Counted from the first letter of the stretch, positions 25,896-35,288 are shown. The stretch is DNA of 64,000 bases from Microbulbifer sp. MKSA007 (GCA_032615215.1 CP128433.1:1199501-1263500); one strand, 5' to 3'. Program-made: numbers and translations. The notes: generated by a model not told the origin, from the letters alone.

Positions 25896-26670
25896 GTGTC
25901 CGCGAAATTTAAGAGCCTGTCGCTCCTGGTGCTGCTCGGTACTCTGCTGGGGGTGTGTAACCTCTGGGGGACCCGAGCGCAAGGAAGTTGACCTGGATAA
26001 GGCATTGGAGACCCATGTTCAGTTGGGGCTTCGCTATTTGCGGGACCCCAACAGCAGGGAGCAGTCCCGCCGTCATTTTAATCGTGCTTTGGAATTGGGC
26101 AAAAAGAACCCACTGGCACATCACGGTCTGGCACTGCTTTATCAAGCGGATGGTGAGCTGAATATTGCGGAATCTCACTTCAAGAAAGCCTTGCGCTATA
26201 GCGACGGGTTTTCCATGGCTCACACTAATTACGGCGTTTTTCTCTATAAACAAGAGCGCTATAAAGAGGCCCTCAAGCAGTTCGAACTCGCCTCTACAGA
26301 CCTCACCTATAATCGTCGATCTTTTGCCTTGGTTAACTACGGTCGTACGGCCGCGCGTCTGGGTCTCACCGACAAGGCGGAAGGGGCCTATGCCAGGGCG
26401 TTAGCACTGAACTCCGATTTGCCGCTGGCGTTGATCGAAATGGCTGAGCTGAAATTTAACGCCGGTGATTACGCAAAATCCAAGGCGTACCTGGATCAGT
26501 TTAGTGAAAAGAATCGCCAGACTCCCCAGTCACTGTGGCTTGGGATTCGTATCGAGAAGGTGTTTGGCAATCGTGACAAGGAGCGAAGTTACGCCCTTGC
26601 TTTGAAGAATTTGTACCCGTACTCTGCGGAGACACTGAAATATCAGGAGTTGAGTGGTAATGACGGATAG
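25896..26670 (+). CDS. pilF: Type IV pilus assembly lipoprotein PilF/PilW, with frameshift at G run 25949-25953
   Basis: The C-terminal part (26005-26670) is a TPR protein of the PilF/PilW family, which helps PilQ secretin assemble in the outer membrane. TPR motifs start near NPLAHHGLALLYQADG. The signal peptide is in another frame: GTG 25896, with AGGTGA five bases upstream, gives MSAKFKSLSLLVLLGTLLG, which runs past the G5 tract into a stop at 25988. Removing one G joins it to CVTSGGPERKEVDLD, creating a normal LLGC lipobox and a protein of about 257 residues. As written the gene cannot make a lipoprotein. It overlaps rodZ by 11 bases, the normal order in this cluster. See findings. Confidence 0.85.
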
Positions 26671-27616
26671 TAGTCCCGAACACTGCGAAGGTGGTGAGGT
26701 CGTATCCAATACGCAAACTTCTAAGGGTTCCGCTGGCAATCTTTTGCTGGCGGCTCGGGAAGCGGCCGGGCTGTCCCGAGAGGAGTTATCGCAGCGCCTG
26801 TGTATTATTGATAACACAGTTGAGTGGATTGAAAGCGATAATTACGAAAAGCAGCCAGAAGCTGTCTACACGCGAGGCTATATCCGCAATATTTGTCGCG
26901 AGTTGAATATTCCTGCTGAGCCGGCTTTGGAAGCCTATGATAGGGATCGGCCGCAGCCAGCACAGCGCAGTGAATCCCGGCGAACCACTAAAGCCGAGGC
27001 ATTTCGCCCTGAGCGCAAGCGCGGACATGGTGCCCTGGCCCTGATTCCCCTGTTGCTCGCGGGTGGTGTCTTCTGGTGGAAGTACGGTACTCCAGTCAAT
27101 ATTCCCGGTATGCCCATGGGTGAGGATACTGCGGACCTGGTTGCCGAAGCCCCCGTTGCCAGTGAAGTTGTAACTGATCCGGTTACTGAAGTAGAGGGGC
27201 AGGAAGTTGCAGTTGAAGAGTTGAGCTCAGAGCCATTTGCACCAGCATCAAATGGAGTTGCTCATGTTCAGCTTGAGGTTGGCAGTGCTGAAACGGTGGA
27301 GAATAAACCCGCTGCTTCTGTGGAAAAAGTGGTTGAGCCTGTTCCCGCCCAAGTAGCCCAGTTGGACCAGGCCCTGAAAGGCGCATTGCGGCTTCGCTTT
27401 GATGAAGATGCCTGGGTTGAGGTGAAAGACGCACAAGGTGTGATTTTACTGGCCGGGGTCCAAGCTGCTGGCAGTGCCAAATCTTTAGATGGAGATGCTC
27501 CATTTGAGCTGATGTTGGGAAATGCCCGTGCAACCCATGTGGTTTACCGCGATGAAACTATCGACAGCCAGCCTATTGGCGACCGCCGCACTCGTCGTCT
27601 GATTGTCGGCGATTAA
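26660..27616 (+). CDS. rodZ: Cytoskeletal adaptor RodZ
   Basis: 318 residues from ATG 26660. An N-terminal Cro/C1-type helix-turn-helix (about 25-95, LLAAREAAGLSREELSQRL) is followed by a basic linker, one membrane helix at about 125-140 (GALALIPLLLAGGVFWW), a periplasmic Glu/Val-rich stretch, and the C-terminal DUF4115 domain (LRLRFDEDAWVEVKDAQG). RodZ links MreB to the membrane and guides cell-wall elongation. The ATG is within the end of pilF, so the two are translationally coupled. Confidence 0.93.
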   Translation: MTDSSPEHCEGGEVVSNTQTSKGSAGNLLLAAREAAGLSREELSQRLCIIDNTVEWIESDNYEKQPEAVYTRGYIRNICRELNIPAEPALEAYDRDRPQPAQRSESRRTTKAEAFRPERKRGHGALALIPLLLAGGVFWWKYGTPVNIPGMPMGEDTADLVAEAPVASEVVTDPVTEVEGQEVAVEELSSEPFAPASNGVAHVQLEVGSAETVENKPAASVEKVVEPVPAQVAQLDQALKGALRLRFDEDAWVEVKDAQGVILLAGVQAAGSAKSLDGDAPFELMLGNARATHVVYRDETIDSQPIGDRRTRRLIVGD

Positions 27617-27631
27617 GATGATCTTCCCCGT

Positions 27632-27662
27632 TTGGGCGCGAACCCTGTAGGTTTGCGCCCAA
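27632..27662 (+). promoter_or_regulatory. Strong stem-loop in the rodZ-ispG gap
   Basis: TTGGGCGC pairs with GCGCCCAA, and AACC with GGTT, around CTGTA; only one G/T mismatch. A perfect TATAAT (27669-27674) follows seven bases later instead of a T run. It may be a terminator that doubles as, or lies beside, an ispG promoter. Confidence 0.5.
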
Positions 27663-27714
27663 TCTCTCTATAATCTCCCCTCGATTTTTATCAGTAATAC
27701 CACCAGGTCAGCCT

Positions 27715-28827
27715 ATGCAATTTGAATCTCCCATTGTCCGCCGCAAGTCGCGCCAGATCATGGTGGGTGATGTACCGGTCGGAGGGGATGCCCCGATCTC
27801 GGTGCAAAGTATGACCAACACCGAAACCTGCGATGTAGCAGCTACTGTTGGCCAGATCCAGCGCCTGGAACAGGCTGGAGCCGATATAGTGCGGGTTTCT
27901 GTGCCCAGCATGGATGCCGCAGAGGCGTTTGGAGAAATTAAAAAACAGGTGAATGTCCCGTTGGTCGCAGACATTCACTTCGATTACCGTATCGCCCTGC
28001 GGGTCGCAGACCTGGGGGTGGATTGTCTGCGTATTAACCCCGGCAATATTGGCCGAGAGAAGCGTATTCGGGCCGTAGTGGATAAAGCTCGCGATCTGAA
28101 TATCCCGATTCGTATCGGTGTCAATGCGGGCTCCCTGGAAAAAGACCTGCAGAAAAAGTATGGCGAGCCCACGCCGGATGCTCTGGTAGAGTCGGCGCTG
28201 CGCCATGTATCGATCCTCGACAGCCTGGACTTCCAGGACTTCAAAGTCAGTGTAAAAGCATCCGATATCTTTATGGCCACGGCTGCCTATCGCAAGCTGG
28301 CCCAGCAGATTGAGCAACCGCTGCACTTGGGTATTACCGAAGCTGGTGGCTTGCGTGCCGGCACAGTGAAGTCGGCGATTGGTCTCGGTGCCCTTCTGCT
28401 CGACGGTATCGGTGACACCCTGCGGGTTTCCCTGGCTGCAGACCCGGTAGAAGAGGTCAAAGTGGGCTGGGATCTGCTCAAAAGCCTGCGTCTGCGCAGT
28501 AAAGGTATTAACTTTATTGCCTGCCCCAGCTGTTCGCGCCAGAACTTCGATGTGGTGAAAACCATGAATGAGCTGGAGACGCGCCTGGAAGATGTGACTA
28601 CACCGCTGGATGTGGCAGTAATTGGCTGTATCGTCAACGGCCCCGGCGAAGCGAAAGAAGCCGATGTAGGCCTGACTGGTGGTACCCCGAGCCATGCCAT
28701 CTATGTGGATGGGCAGCCAGACCGCAAGTTTAAGAATGAAAATCTGGTGGATGATTTAGAGCGTTTGATTCGCGAGAAGGCGGCCGCCAAGGCCGAGCGC
28801 GAAGCGGATATCATCGCCAAGGCGTAG
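27715..28827 (+). CDS. ispG: 4-hydroxy-3-methylbut-2-enyl-diphosphate synthase IspG (GcpE)
   Basis: 370 residues. The [4Fe-4S] ligands Cys270, Cys273 and Cys305 (CPSC, GCIVNGPGEA) are at the E. coli positions, and the Glu of NGPGEAKEAD follows. The N-terminal TIM barrel has SVQSMTNTETCD. IspG makes HMBPP from MEcPP in the MEP isoprenoid pathway and depends on the isc system upstream. It starts 98 bases after rodZ. Confidence 0.97.
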   Translation: MQFESPIVRRKSRQIMVGDVPVGGDAPISVQSMTNTETCDVAATVGQIQRLEQAGADIVRVSVPSMDAAEAFGEIKKQVNVPLVADIHFDYRIALRVADLGVDCLRINPGNIGREKRIRAVVDKARDLNIPIRIGVNAGSLEKDLQKKYGEPTPDALVESALRHVSILDSLDFQDFKVSVKASDIFMATAAYRKLAQQIEQPLHLGITEAGGLRAGTVKSAIGLGALLLDGIGDTLRVSLAADPVEEVKVGWDLLKSLRLRSKGINFIACPSCSRQNFDVVKTMNELETRLEDVTTPLDVAVIGCIVNGPGEAKEADVGLTGGTPSHAIYVDGQPDRKFKNENLVDDLERLIREKAAAKAEREADIIAKA

Positions 28828-28885
28828 AGGGCAACAGCTCCCTGCGCAAGACCCAATTAATTGAGTGAAAAATTAAGGAACAGCG

Positions 28886-30148
28886 TTGAAACAGCTTCGC
28901 GCAATTCGCGGCATGAACGATCTGCTACCGGAACAGTCCCCGGTATGGCAGTACGTGGAAGCCACACTGAGTGAACTTACTAGTCGCTACGGCTACACCG
29001 AAATTCGCACTCCCTACCTGGAGTCGACCCAGTTATTTTGCCGTGCGGTGGGCGAGGCTACCGATATTGTCGAGAAGGAAATGTACACCTTTGATGACAA
29101 GAGCGGTGACAGCGTTACCCTGCGCCCTGAGGGCACAGCGGGCACTGTGCGTGCAGCAATCCAGAGCAACCTGCTGAACCAGCCACAGCGCCTGTGGTAT
29201 TTCGGCCCTATGTTCCGCTATGAGCGCCCACAGAAGGGGCGCCTGCGTCAGTTCCACCAGTTTGGTGTCGAGGTGTTTGGCATTCAAGGGCCGGATATCG
29301 ATGCAGAAATCCTGATCATGACTGCACGACTGTGGCGTCAGCTGGGTATCAGCGAACATGTGACCCTGCAGCTCAATTCCCTGGGTAACGCCGAGAGCCG
29401 CGCTGCTTATCGGGATGCGCTGGTCACTTATTTAAGTGAGCGTCGTGACCAGCTGGATGAGGACAGCCAGCGCCGTCTGGAGCGCAATCCGCTGCGAATT
29501 CTCGACAGTAAAAATGCGCAAACTCAGGAACTGCTGGCGGATGCGCCCTGTCTACTGGACTTCCTCGATGAGGAATCCGCCGCCCACTTTAGTCAGTTAA
29601 AGGCACTTTTGGACGGGGCAGGCGTTAAGTATGAGATCAATCCCAAGTTGGTGCGCGGTCTCGACTACTACGGAAAAACTGTATTTGAGTGGGTGACCGA
29701 CAGCCTCGGTGCCCAGGGCACTGTATGTGCCGGTGGCCGCTATGACGGCCTGGTAGAACAGATGGGTGGCAAAGCCACCCCGGGCGTGGGTTTTGGCCTG
29801 GGTGTTGAGCGTCTTGTATTGATGCTAGAAACCCTAGAAGTGTTGCCTGAGTCCCTTTCGCAACAGGTAGATGCCTACCTGGTTGCCGTTGGTGATGTAC
29901 AATCAGCTGCCATGACAGCCGCCGAGCAATTGCGCGACGAGCTGCCCTGGTTGCGACTGCAGTTGCACTGTGGTGGAGGAAGCTTTAAAAGCCAGATGAA
30001 GAAAGCTGATAAGAGCGGCGCCGATTATGCGCTGATTATCGGCGAAGATGAGGCTGCAAGTGGTCAGATAACTGTGAAGTACCTTCGCGCTGACCAACCG
30101 CAGCAAACGCTGGCACCGAAAGAGCTGGCAGCACTGCTGCAAGGCTGA
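28886..30148 (+). CDS. hisS: Histidine-tRNA ligase (TTG start)
   Basis: 420 residues from TTG 28886, which reads MKQLRAIRGMNDLLPEQ and fits the usual HisS N-terminus. AAGGAA lies five bases upstream. Starting at the next ATG (28913) would remove the conserved AIRG. Class II motifs are seen: motif 2 (FRYERPQKGRLRQFHQFGVE) and motif 3 (GVGFGLGVERL). The HisA motif LVRGLDYYGKTVFEW is intact. The C-terminal anticodon domain begins near residue 330. It charges tRNA-His. 58 bases after ispG. Confidence 0.96.
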   Translation: MKQLRAIRGMNDLLPEQSPVWQYVEATLSELTSRYGYTEIRTPYLESTQLFCRAVGEATDIVEKEMYTFDDKSGDSVTLRPEGTAGTVRAAIQSNLLNQPQRLWYFGPMFRYERPQKGRLRQFHQFGVEVFGIQGPDIDAEILIMTARLWRQLGISEHVTLQLNSLGNAESRAAYRDALVTYLSERRDQLDEDSQRRLERNPLRILDSKNAQTQELLADAPCLLDFLDEESAAHFSQLKALLDGAGVKYEINPKLVRGLDYYGKTVFEWVTDSLGAQGTVCAGGRYDGLVEQMGGKATPGVGFGLGVERLVLMLETLEVLPESLSQQVDAYLVAVGDVQSAAMTAAEQLRDELPWLRLQLHCGGGSFKSQMKKADKSGADYALIIGEDEAASGQITVKYLRADQPQQTLAPKELAALLQG

Positions 30149-30218
30149 AAGAAACACTGAGGGAGGCGGAGGCCCCCGCCGGGAAAGTTAGTAATCTACA
30201 GGAAAGGCAAATTACCCA

Positions 30219-30926
30219 ATGGCTGAGCATCTTACCGAACAAGAACAAATAGAAACGCTGAAGCGCTGGTGGGCGGAAAATGGCAAGGGAATTGTGACTG
30301 GCGTCGTGCTGGCCCTGGCCGGTTACTTCGGTTATCAGTGGTGGCAGGGAGATCAGCGCACTAAGGCTGAAGCGGCCTCTGACCTGTACCAGACTTTCGT
30401 TGAAGCGGTCTCCGCCAACAACAATCAACCGGACAACAAGCAGCTTACCACTGCCAAGAATGTGGCCGAGCAGCTGAAAGATGATTTTGCCAAACGTATC
30501 TACGCCAGCCAGGCTGCACTGCGTCTCGCGGCTATTTCAGCGGAGAGCAATGACCTGGAAGCTGCCGAGCAGCAGCTGCAGTGGGTACTCGACAACACCA
30601 GTGAAGCAAGCCTGGAGTTGCTCGCTAAACGCCGCCTGGCCGCTGTTTTGGCGGCCCGTGGTGAGTCTGATGAAGGCCTGAAGTTGCTCGAGGGCACTAT
30701 ACCCCCGGCATTCGCGGCCCTTTATTCTGAGACTCGTGGTGATATCCTGAAGCAAAAGGGTGACATCGCCGGTGCGCGTGCCGCGTACGAGCAAGCACTG
30801 ACAGAGCTTCTGCCAGAGCAAGCGGGCAACACCCAACTTCTGCGCCTGAAGGCTGAAAGCCTGGCGATAACCGAGAGCAGTGACGCTCAGAACCAAACCG
30901 AGCCTGTATCTGAGGGAGACGAGTAA
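30219..30926 (+). CDS. yfgM: YfgM, ancillary SecYEG translocon / periplasmic chaperone subunit
   Basis: 235 residues with a cytoplasmic N-terminus (EQEQIETLKRWWAENGK), one membrane helix at about 24-42 (IVTGVVLALAGYFGYQWW), and a periplasmic tetratricopeptide region. The N-terminal E-x-E-x-L-x-WW motif is typical of the family. YfgM associates with SecYEG and PpiD in E. coli. It overlaps the start of bamB by one base (TAATG), so the two are coupled. Confidence 0.92.
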   Translation: MAEHLTEQEQIETLKRWWAENGKGIVTGVVLALAGYFGYQWWQGDQRTKAEAASDLYQTFVEAVSANNNQPDNKQLTTAKNVAEQLKDDFAKRIYASQAALRLAAISAESNDLEAAEQQLQWVLDNTSEASLELLAKRRLAAVLAARGESDEGLKLLEGTIPPAFAALYSETRGDILKQKGDIAGARAAYEQALTELLPEQAGNTQLLRLKAESLAITESSDAQNQTEPVSEGDE

Positions 30927-32089
30927 TGGGATTTCTGAATCGCGCTGCGGGTCGCACTGCAGCGGTGGCGCTAGCGGTGGCCCTGGCTGCCTGTGCCTCT
31001 AATGACGAGAAGGAAGATGTCGACCCCGTCGAACTGGTGGATATTAACTCCACTGTTGCCCTGCAAGAGGTGTGGTCTGCCGATATTGGCGGTATTGACC
31101 AAAAGCGTTACGCGATGCTGCAGCCGAGCCTTATCGATGGTCGCCTGATAGCTGCCAGCAGCGATGGTGAAATCAGTGCTTTTGATCGCAGCTCCGGGCG
31201 CAAGCTCTGGGAGACAGATCTGGATGTAGATCTGAGCGGTGGTGTGGGCACTGGCCTGGGCATGGCGGTAGTCTCCGACTACCGCGGCCGCGCCGTGGCT
31301 CTGGACCTCGAAAACGGCGCTGAGCTATGGAATTACCAAGTCTCCGGCGAAGTAGTTGCCGCTCCAGCGATCGGTGCTGGCGTGGTTGTCCTGCAGACCG
31401 TAGATGGCAAGCTGGTTGGCCTCGACGCTACCAGCGGTGAAGAGTTGTGGAGCCACAATACCAACTTGCCAGTACTGACCCTGCGCGGTACTGCAGCACC
31501 TGTTATCAGCGGTGGTATGGTGATTGCCGGCCTGGATAACGGCAAACTGCTGGCCCTGGACGCCCGCGATGGCATTCAGCGCTGGGAACAGCGAGTCGCT
31601 ATTCCCCAGGGCTCTGCGGAGCTGGAGCGGGTAGTTGATATCGATGGTGCTCCAGTAGTGCGCGGCGATTTGGTGTTTGCCGCCAGCTACCAGGGCCGTG
31701 TTGTCGCCCTGTCCAAAGATAATGGCCGCGGCCTCTGGGCTCGCGATGCCTCTACCCACCACGAAGTGGCAGTAGGTGGTGGCCATGTCTACCTCAGTGA
31801 TGCCTCCGGTAGCGTCTATGCCTACAATGTGGGCAGCGGCCAGATCGAGTGGAGTAATAACGAACTATTGCGCCGCGAATTGAGCGGACCGGCTTTCTTC
31901 CAGGACGTGGTCGTTGTGGGAGATCTGGAAGGCTACCTGCATGTGCTGGACCCCAATTCCGGACAATTTATTGGCCGCGAGCAGGTGGACGGTGATGCGA
32001 TTCGCATCCCCATTCTGGTTGATGGCGATCTGATATTTGTGCTGTCGGATGACGGCAAGTTATCAGCTCTACGCCTCGCTGATTCCTGA
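30926..32089 (+). CDS. bamB: Outer-membrane assembly lipoprotein BamB
   Basis: 387 residues. The signal peptide ends in the lipobox LAAC (Cys23). Eight-bladed PQQ-type beta-propeller repeats follow, seen as repeated motifs such as FDRSSGRKLWE, LDLENGAELWNY, LDATSGEELWSH and LDARDGIQRWEQ. BamB is part of the BAM complex that inserts beta-barrel proteins. The gene shares the coupled start with yfgM, and the yfgM-bamB-der order is conserved in gammaproteobacteria. Confidence 0.95.
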   Translation: MGFLNRAAGRTAAVALAVALAACASNDEKEDVDPVELVDINSTVALQEVWSADIGGIDQKRYAMLQPSLIDGRLIAASSDGEISAFDRSSGRKLWETDLDVDLSGGVGTGLGMAVVSDYRGRAVALDLENGAELWNYQVSGEVVAAPAIGAGVVVLQTVDGKLVGLDATSGEELWSHNTNLPVLTLRGTAAPVISGGMVIAGLDNGKLLALDARDGIQRWEQRVAIPQGSAELERVVDIDGAPVVRGDLVFAASYQGRVVALSKDNGRGLWARDASTHHEVAVGGGHVYLSDASGSVYAYNVGSGQIEWSNNELLRRELSGPAFFQDVVVVGDLEGYLHVLDPNSGQFIGREQVDGDAIRIPILVDGDLIFVLSDDGKLSALRLADS

Positions 32090-32181
32090 TAATCGCAGCC
32101 AACTGACGAGAGGCGGACAGGCTGTCCGCCTTAGGGCTTAGAGCCCGCAAATGGAGCCTGCTGTGCAGGCAAGTTGAAATC

Positions 32182-32212
32182 GCCCGCCTCGCGCGGGCTT
32201 TTGTATTTTTTT
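32182..32212 (+). terminator. Terminator between bamB and der
   Basis: A GCCCGC / GCGGGC stem around CTCGC is followed by TTTTGTATTTTTTT. It lies 93 bases after bamB and 24 bases before der, so der needs its own promoter or read-through. Confidence 0.8.
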
Positions 32213-32235
32213 ATACGGCTAAAACCAGAATTTGT

Positions 32236-33633
32236 ATGCTGCCAGTAATTGCCCTGGTCGGGCGCCCCAATGTGGGCAAATCCACACTTTTTAACCGGTT
32301 GACCAAGTCTCGCGACGCATTGGTGGCCAACTACGCCGGGCTTACCCGCGATCGCAAGTACGGTGAGGCGGAGATCGACGGGCGCAAGCTGTTACTGGTC
32401 GATACCGGTGGTATTTCCGGTGGCGAAGAAGGCATCGATGCGGCTATGGCCGAACAATCTATGCAGGCCATCGAAGAAGCAGACTTCGTACTCTTTTTGG
32501 TGGACAGCCGCGCCGGCCTGACCCCAGCCGACGAGATGATTGCCGAGCGCTTGCGCACCCGCTCCAAGCCCACTTTCCTGGTGGCCAACAAAGTTGATGG
32601 GGTAAACCCGGATATTGCCCTGGCACCTTTCTATGAATTGGGTATTGGTGAGCTTTTCCCGACGACTGCTACCCACGGGCGCGGTGTTCGCTCCCTGATG
32701 CAGCGGGTAATCGAGGACCTGCCCGAGCAAGAAGTTGAAGAGGAAGCCGAAGAAGCGACCGGAATCAAGATTGCCATTGTGGGCCGCCCCAATGTGGGGA
32801 AATCCACCCTGGTTAACCGCCTCTTGGGTGAGGACCGGGTTGTTGTCTACGATCAGCCCGGCACAACCCGCGATAGCGTCTATATCAATTATGAACGCGA
32901 CGAAAAGCCTTACACCCTGATCGATACTGCGGGCATTCGCCGCCGGAAAAATATCAAGGAATCGGTGGAGAAGTTCTCTATCGTCAAAACCTTGCAGGCG
33001 GTGGAAGATGCCAACGTGGTGGTGCTGGTGATCGATGCCCGCGAAGGCCTGGTGGACCAGGATATGCACCTGATGGGCAGCGTAGTACAGGCGGGACGCG
33101 CGCTGGTAGTTGCCCTGAACAAGTGGGATGGGCTGGAAGCGGATCATCGCGACTATGTGAAAGCCGAGTTGGAGCGTCGCCTGCGCTTTGTGGACTTTGC
33201 TGATGTGCACTTTATTTCTGCACTACATGGCACCGGTGTTGGGCATCTATACGAGTCCATTGAGGGTGCTTACCAGAGCGCTACAGACAAACTGTCCACT
33301 AATCACCTCACTCGTATTCTGGAGTGGGCGGTAAGTGAGCACCAACCACCTTTGGTGCACGGACATCGTATCAAATTGCGCTACGCTCACGCCGGTGGAC
33401 AAAATCCGCCGGTTATTGTGATCCACGGTAACCAGACTGAGCAGGTACCGGCACATTATGTGCGCTACCTGGAGAAGACTTTCCGCAAGGCTCTGGATTT
33501 GCACGGTACTCCGGTAAAAATTGAGTTCCGCACCAGCGCTAACCCCTACGCGGACAAAAAGAACAAGCTGAGTGACCGCCAGAAGGCCAAGAAACGCCGC
33601 CTGATGAAGTTTGTTAAAAAGAAGAAAAAATAA
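32236..33633 (+). CDS. der: Ribosome-assembly GTPase Der (EngA)
   Basis: 465 residues with two GTPase domains in tandem. Both have the G1 motif GRPNVGKST (residues about 8-16 and about 183-191), DTGG / DTAG G3 motifs, and NKVD / NKWD G4 motifs. A KH-like domain of about 110 residues and a Lys-rich tail (KAKKRRLMKFVKKKKK) end the protein. Der is needed for 50S subunit maturation. The gene ends the conserved cluster. Confidence 0.96.
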   Translation: MLPVIALVGRPNVGKSTLFNRLTKSRDALVANYAGLTRDRKYGEAEIDGRKLLLVDTGGISGGEEGIDAAMAEQSMQAIEEADFVLFLVDSRAGLTPADEMIAERLRTRSKPTFLVANKVDGVNPDIALAPFYELGIGELFPTTATHGRGVRSLMQRVIEDLPEQEVEEEAEEATGIKIAIVGRPNVGKSTLVNRLLGEDRVVVYDQPGTTRDSVYINYERDEKPYTLIDTAGIRRRKNIKESVEKFSIVKTLQAVEDANVVVLVIDAREGLVDQDMHLMGSVVQAGRALVVALNKWDGLEADHRDYVKAELERRLRFVDFADVHFISALHGTGVGHLYESIEGAYQSATDKLSTNHLTRILEWAVSEHQPPLVHGHRIKLRYAHAGGQNPPVIVIHGNQTEQVPAHYVRYLEKTFRKALDLHGTPVKIEFRTSANPYADKKNKLSDRQKAKKRRLMKFVKKKKK

Positions 33634-33638
33634 GAGGC

Positions 33639-33683
33639 GGTAACTTAGGTTACCTGTAAGCCGGCAAGGGATACTGCCGGTTT
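33639..33683 (+). terminator. Pair of hairpins after der
   Basis: GGTAAC-TTAG-GTTACC (33639-33654), then CCGGCA / TGCCGG with outer AAG/TTT pairs (33658-33683). The second is followed only by a short T run and fits a terminator of der. Confidence 0.6.
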
Positions 33684-33712
33684 GCGCACCACTCCAGCTT
33701 CTACAGCCTTAA

Positions 33713-33736
33713 CCCACAATGGAATGGCATTGTGGG
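33713..33736 (+). promoter_or_regulatory. Perfect 9-bp hairpin upstream of gabD
   Basis: CCCACAATG / CATTGTGGG with a GAATGG loop, 64 bases before the gabD ATG. It could be a second terminator arm or an operator for a dimeric regulator. There is no direct evidence for either role. Confidence 0.4.
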
Positions 33737-33800
33737 ATTTCTATCGTACCAGTGATCCCGTTTTTGACGGGGCCAGGGAAGAAACCACAAGGAGAATACG

Positions 33801-35264
33801 ATGTTGAAGCTGAAGAATCCTGCATTGCTGCGCAACCAGTCCTATATCAATGGCCAGTGGATTGACGCTGATTCTGGCGATACCTTCGATGTGTTGGACC
33901 CGGCAACTGGCAAGGCGGTTGCCAGAATCGCCAACTTGGGGGCAGATGAGACTCGCCGTGCTATAGAAGCTGCTGATAAAGCCTGGCCTGCCTGGCGCGA
34001 TACTCCGGTAAAAGAAAGAGCGAAAATTCTCAGACGCTGGTATGAGCTGATAATTGCTAACGCTGATGACCTAGCCATTATTTTGACCGCAGAGCAAGGC
34101 AAGCCACTGACAGAGTCCCGTACCGAAATTGTGTATGGTGCTAATTATGTCGAATGGTTTGCGGAAGAAGCCAAGCGCGTCTACGGGGATGTTATTAGCC
34201 CGCCTTCCAGTGATAAACGGCTCTTGGTTATCAAGCAGTCGATTGGTGTGACCTGTTCTGTAACGCCATGGAATTTCCCCAGCGCTATGATCGCACGCAA
34301 AATGGCTCCCGCTATTGCCGCAGGCTGTCCATTTATTGCCAAGCCCGCCTCCGAAACACCTCTATCCGCACTGGCTCTCGCAGTTCTCGCTGAGGAAGCG
34401 GGAATCCCCCCAGGTGTTTTTAATATTGTCGCAGGGGATAAGGCACCGGAGATTGGCGCAGAAATGACGGCCAATCCATTAGTGCGGAAATTTACTTTTA
34501 CCGGTTCTACCGCTGTCGGAAAATTGCTGCAAGCCCAGTGTGCAGCAACCATGAAAAAAACCTCTATGGAATTGGGAGGTAATGCCCCATTTATTGTTTT
34601 TGATGATGCTGACATTGGCGAAGCCGTAAAGGGCGCAATTGTTTGTAAATATCGCAATGCCGGTCAAACCTGTGTATGCGCTAATCGCATTTTCGTGCAA
34701 GAAGGTGTTTACGAAGAATTTGCACAGAAATTTTCCGCTGCGGTAAACCAGCTTTCCATGGGCAGTGGTTTTGATAGCGGTGTCGACATGGGTCCTATGA
34801 TTACCACCAAAGCAGTGAAGAAAACGGAATCTCTGGTGGAAGATGCGCTGCAAAAAGGCGCGCAAACCCTAGTTGCTGGTGGTCCCAGTACTATGGGGGA
34901 GTGCTTTTATTCTCCTGTAGTATTGGGTGGGGCCACCGATCAAATGCACTTGTTCAAAGAAGAGATCTTCGGTCCGGTAGCTCCGCTATATAAATTCTCC
35001 TCTGAAGAGGAAGTCATTAAAATGGCCAACGATACGGAATTTGGTCTGGCTTCTTATTTTTACTCCAGGGATATCGGTCGTATTTGGCGTGTTGCAGAGG
35101 GACTTGAATACGGTATGGTCGGTATCAATGAGGGTATTATTTCAAACGAAATGGCACCCTTTGGCGGTGTAAAAGAATCCGGGCAGGGGCGCGAGGGCTC
35201 AAAATACGGTATTGAGGATTACCTGGAAATAAAATATCTGTGTGTCGGCGGTATTGATAAGTAG
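33801..35264 (+). CDS. gabD: Succinate-semialdehyde dehydrogenase (GabD type)
   Basis: 487 residues of the aldehyde dehydrogenase superfamily. The general base is Glu257 in MELGGNAPF and the nucleophile is Cys291 in GQTCVCANR. Residues around ITTKAVKKTESLVEDALQKG and the tail SKYGIEDYLEIKYLC match GabD rather than generic ALDH. The CVC pair is also seen in SSADH. It oxidises succinate semialdehyde to succinate at the end of the GABA pathway. No GABA transaminase gene is adjacent. AAGGAG lies six bases before the ATG. Confidence 0.93.
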   Translation: MLKLKNPALLRNQSYINGQWIDADSGDTFDVLDPATGKAVARIANLGADETRRAIEAADKAWPAWRDTPVKERAKILRRWYELIIANADDLAIILTAEQGKPLTESRTEIVYGANYVEWFAEEAKRVYGDVISPPSSDKRLLVIKQSIGVTCSVTPWNFPSAMIARKMAPAIAAGCPFIAKPASETPLSALALAVLAEEAGIPPGVFNIVAGDKAPEIGAEMTANPLVRKFTFTGSTAVGKLLQAQCAATMKKTSMELGGNAPFIVFDDADIGEAVKGAIVCKYRNAGQTCVCANRIFVQEGVYEEFAQKFSAAVNQLSMGSGFDSGVDMGPMITTKAVKKTESLVEDALQKGAQTLVAGGPSTMGECFYSPVVLGGATDQMHLFKEEIFGPVAPLYKFSSEEEVIKMANDTEFGLASYFYSRDIGRIWRVAEGLEYGMVGINEGIISNEMAPFGGVKESGQGREGSKYGIEDYLEIKYLCVGGIDK

Positions 35265-35288
35265 TTTGTTAAAGTGTTTGGATTTTAA

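Noticed and set aside
27691..28695. Long minus-strand ORF (334 codons) opposite ispG
   Set aside because: Same cause; ispG has all catalytic cysteines at canonical positions.
32392..33210. Minus-strand ORF (272 codons) opposite der
   Set aside because: Shadow of der, which has both GTPase domains intact.
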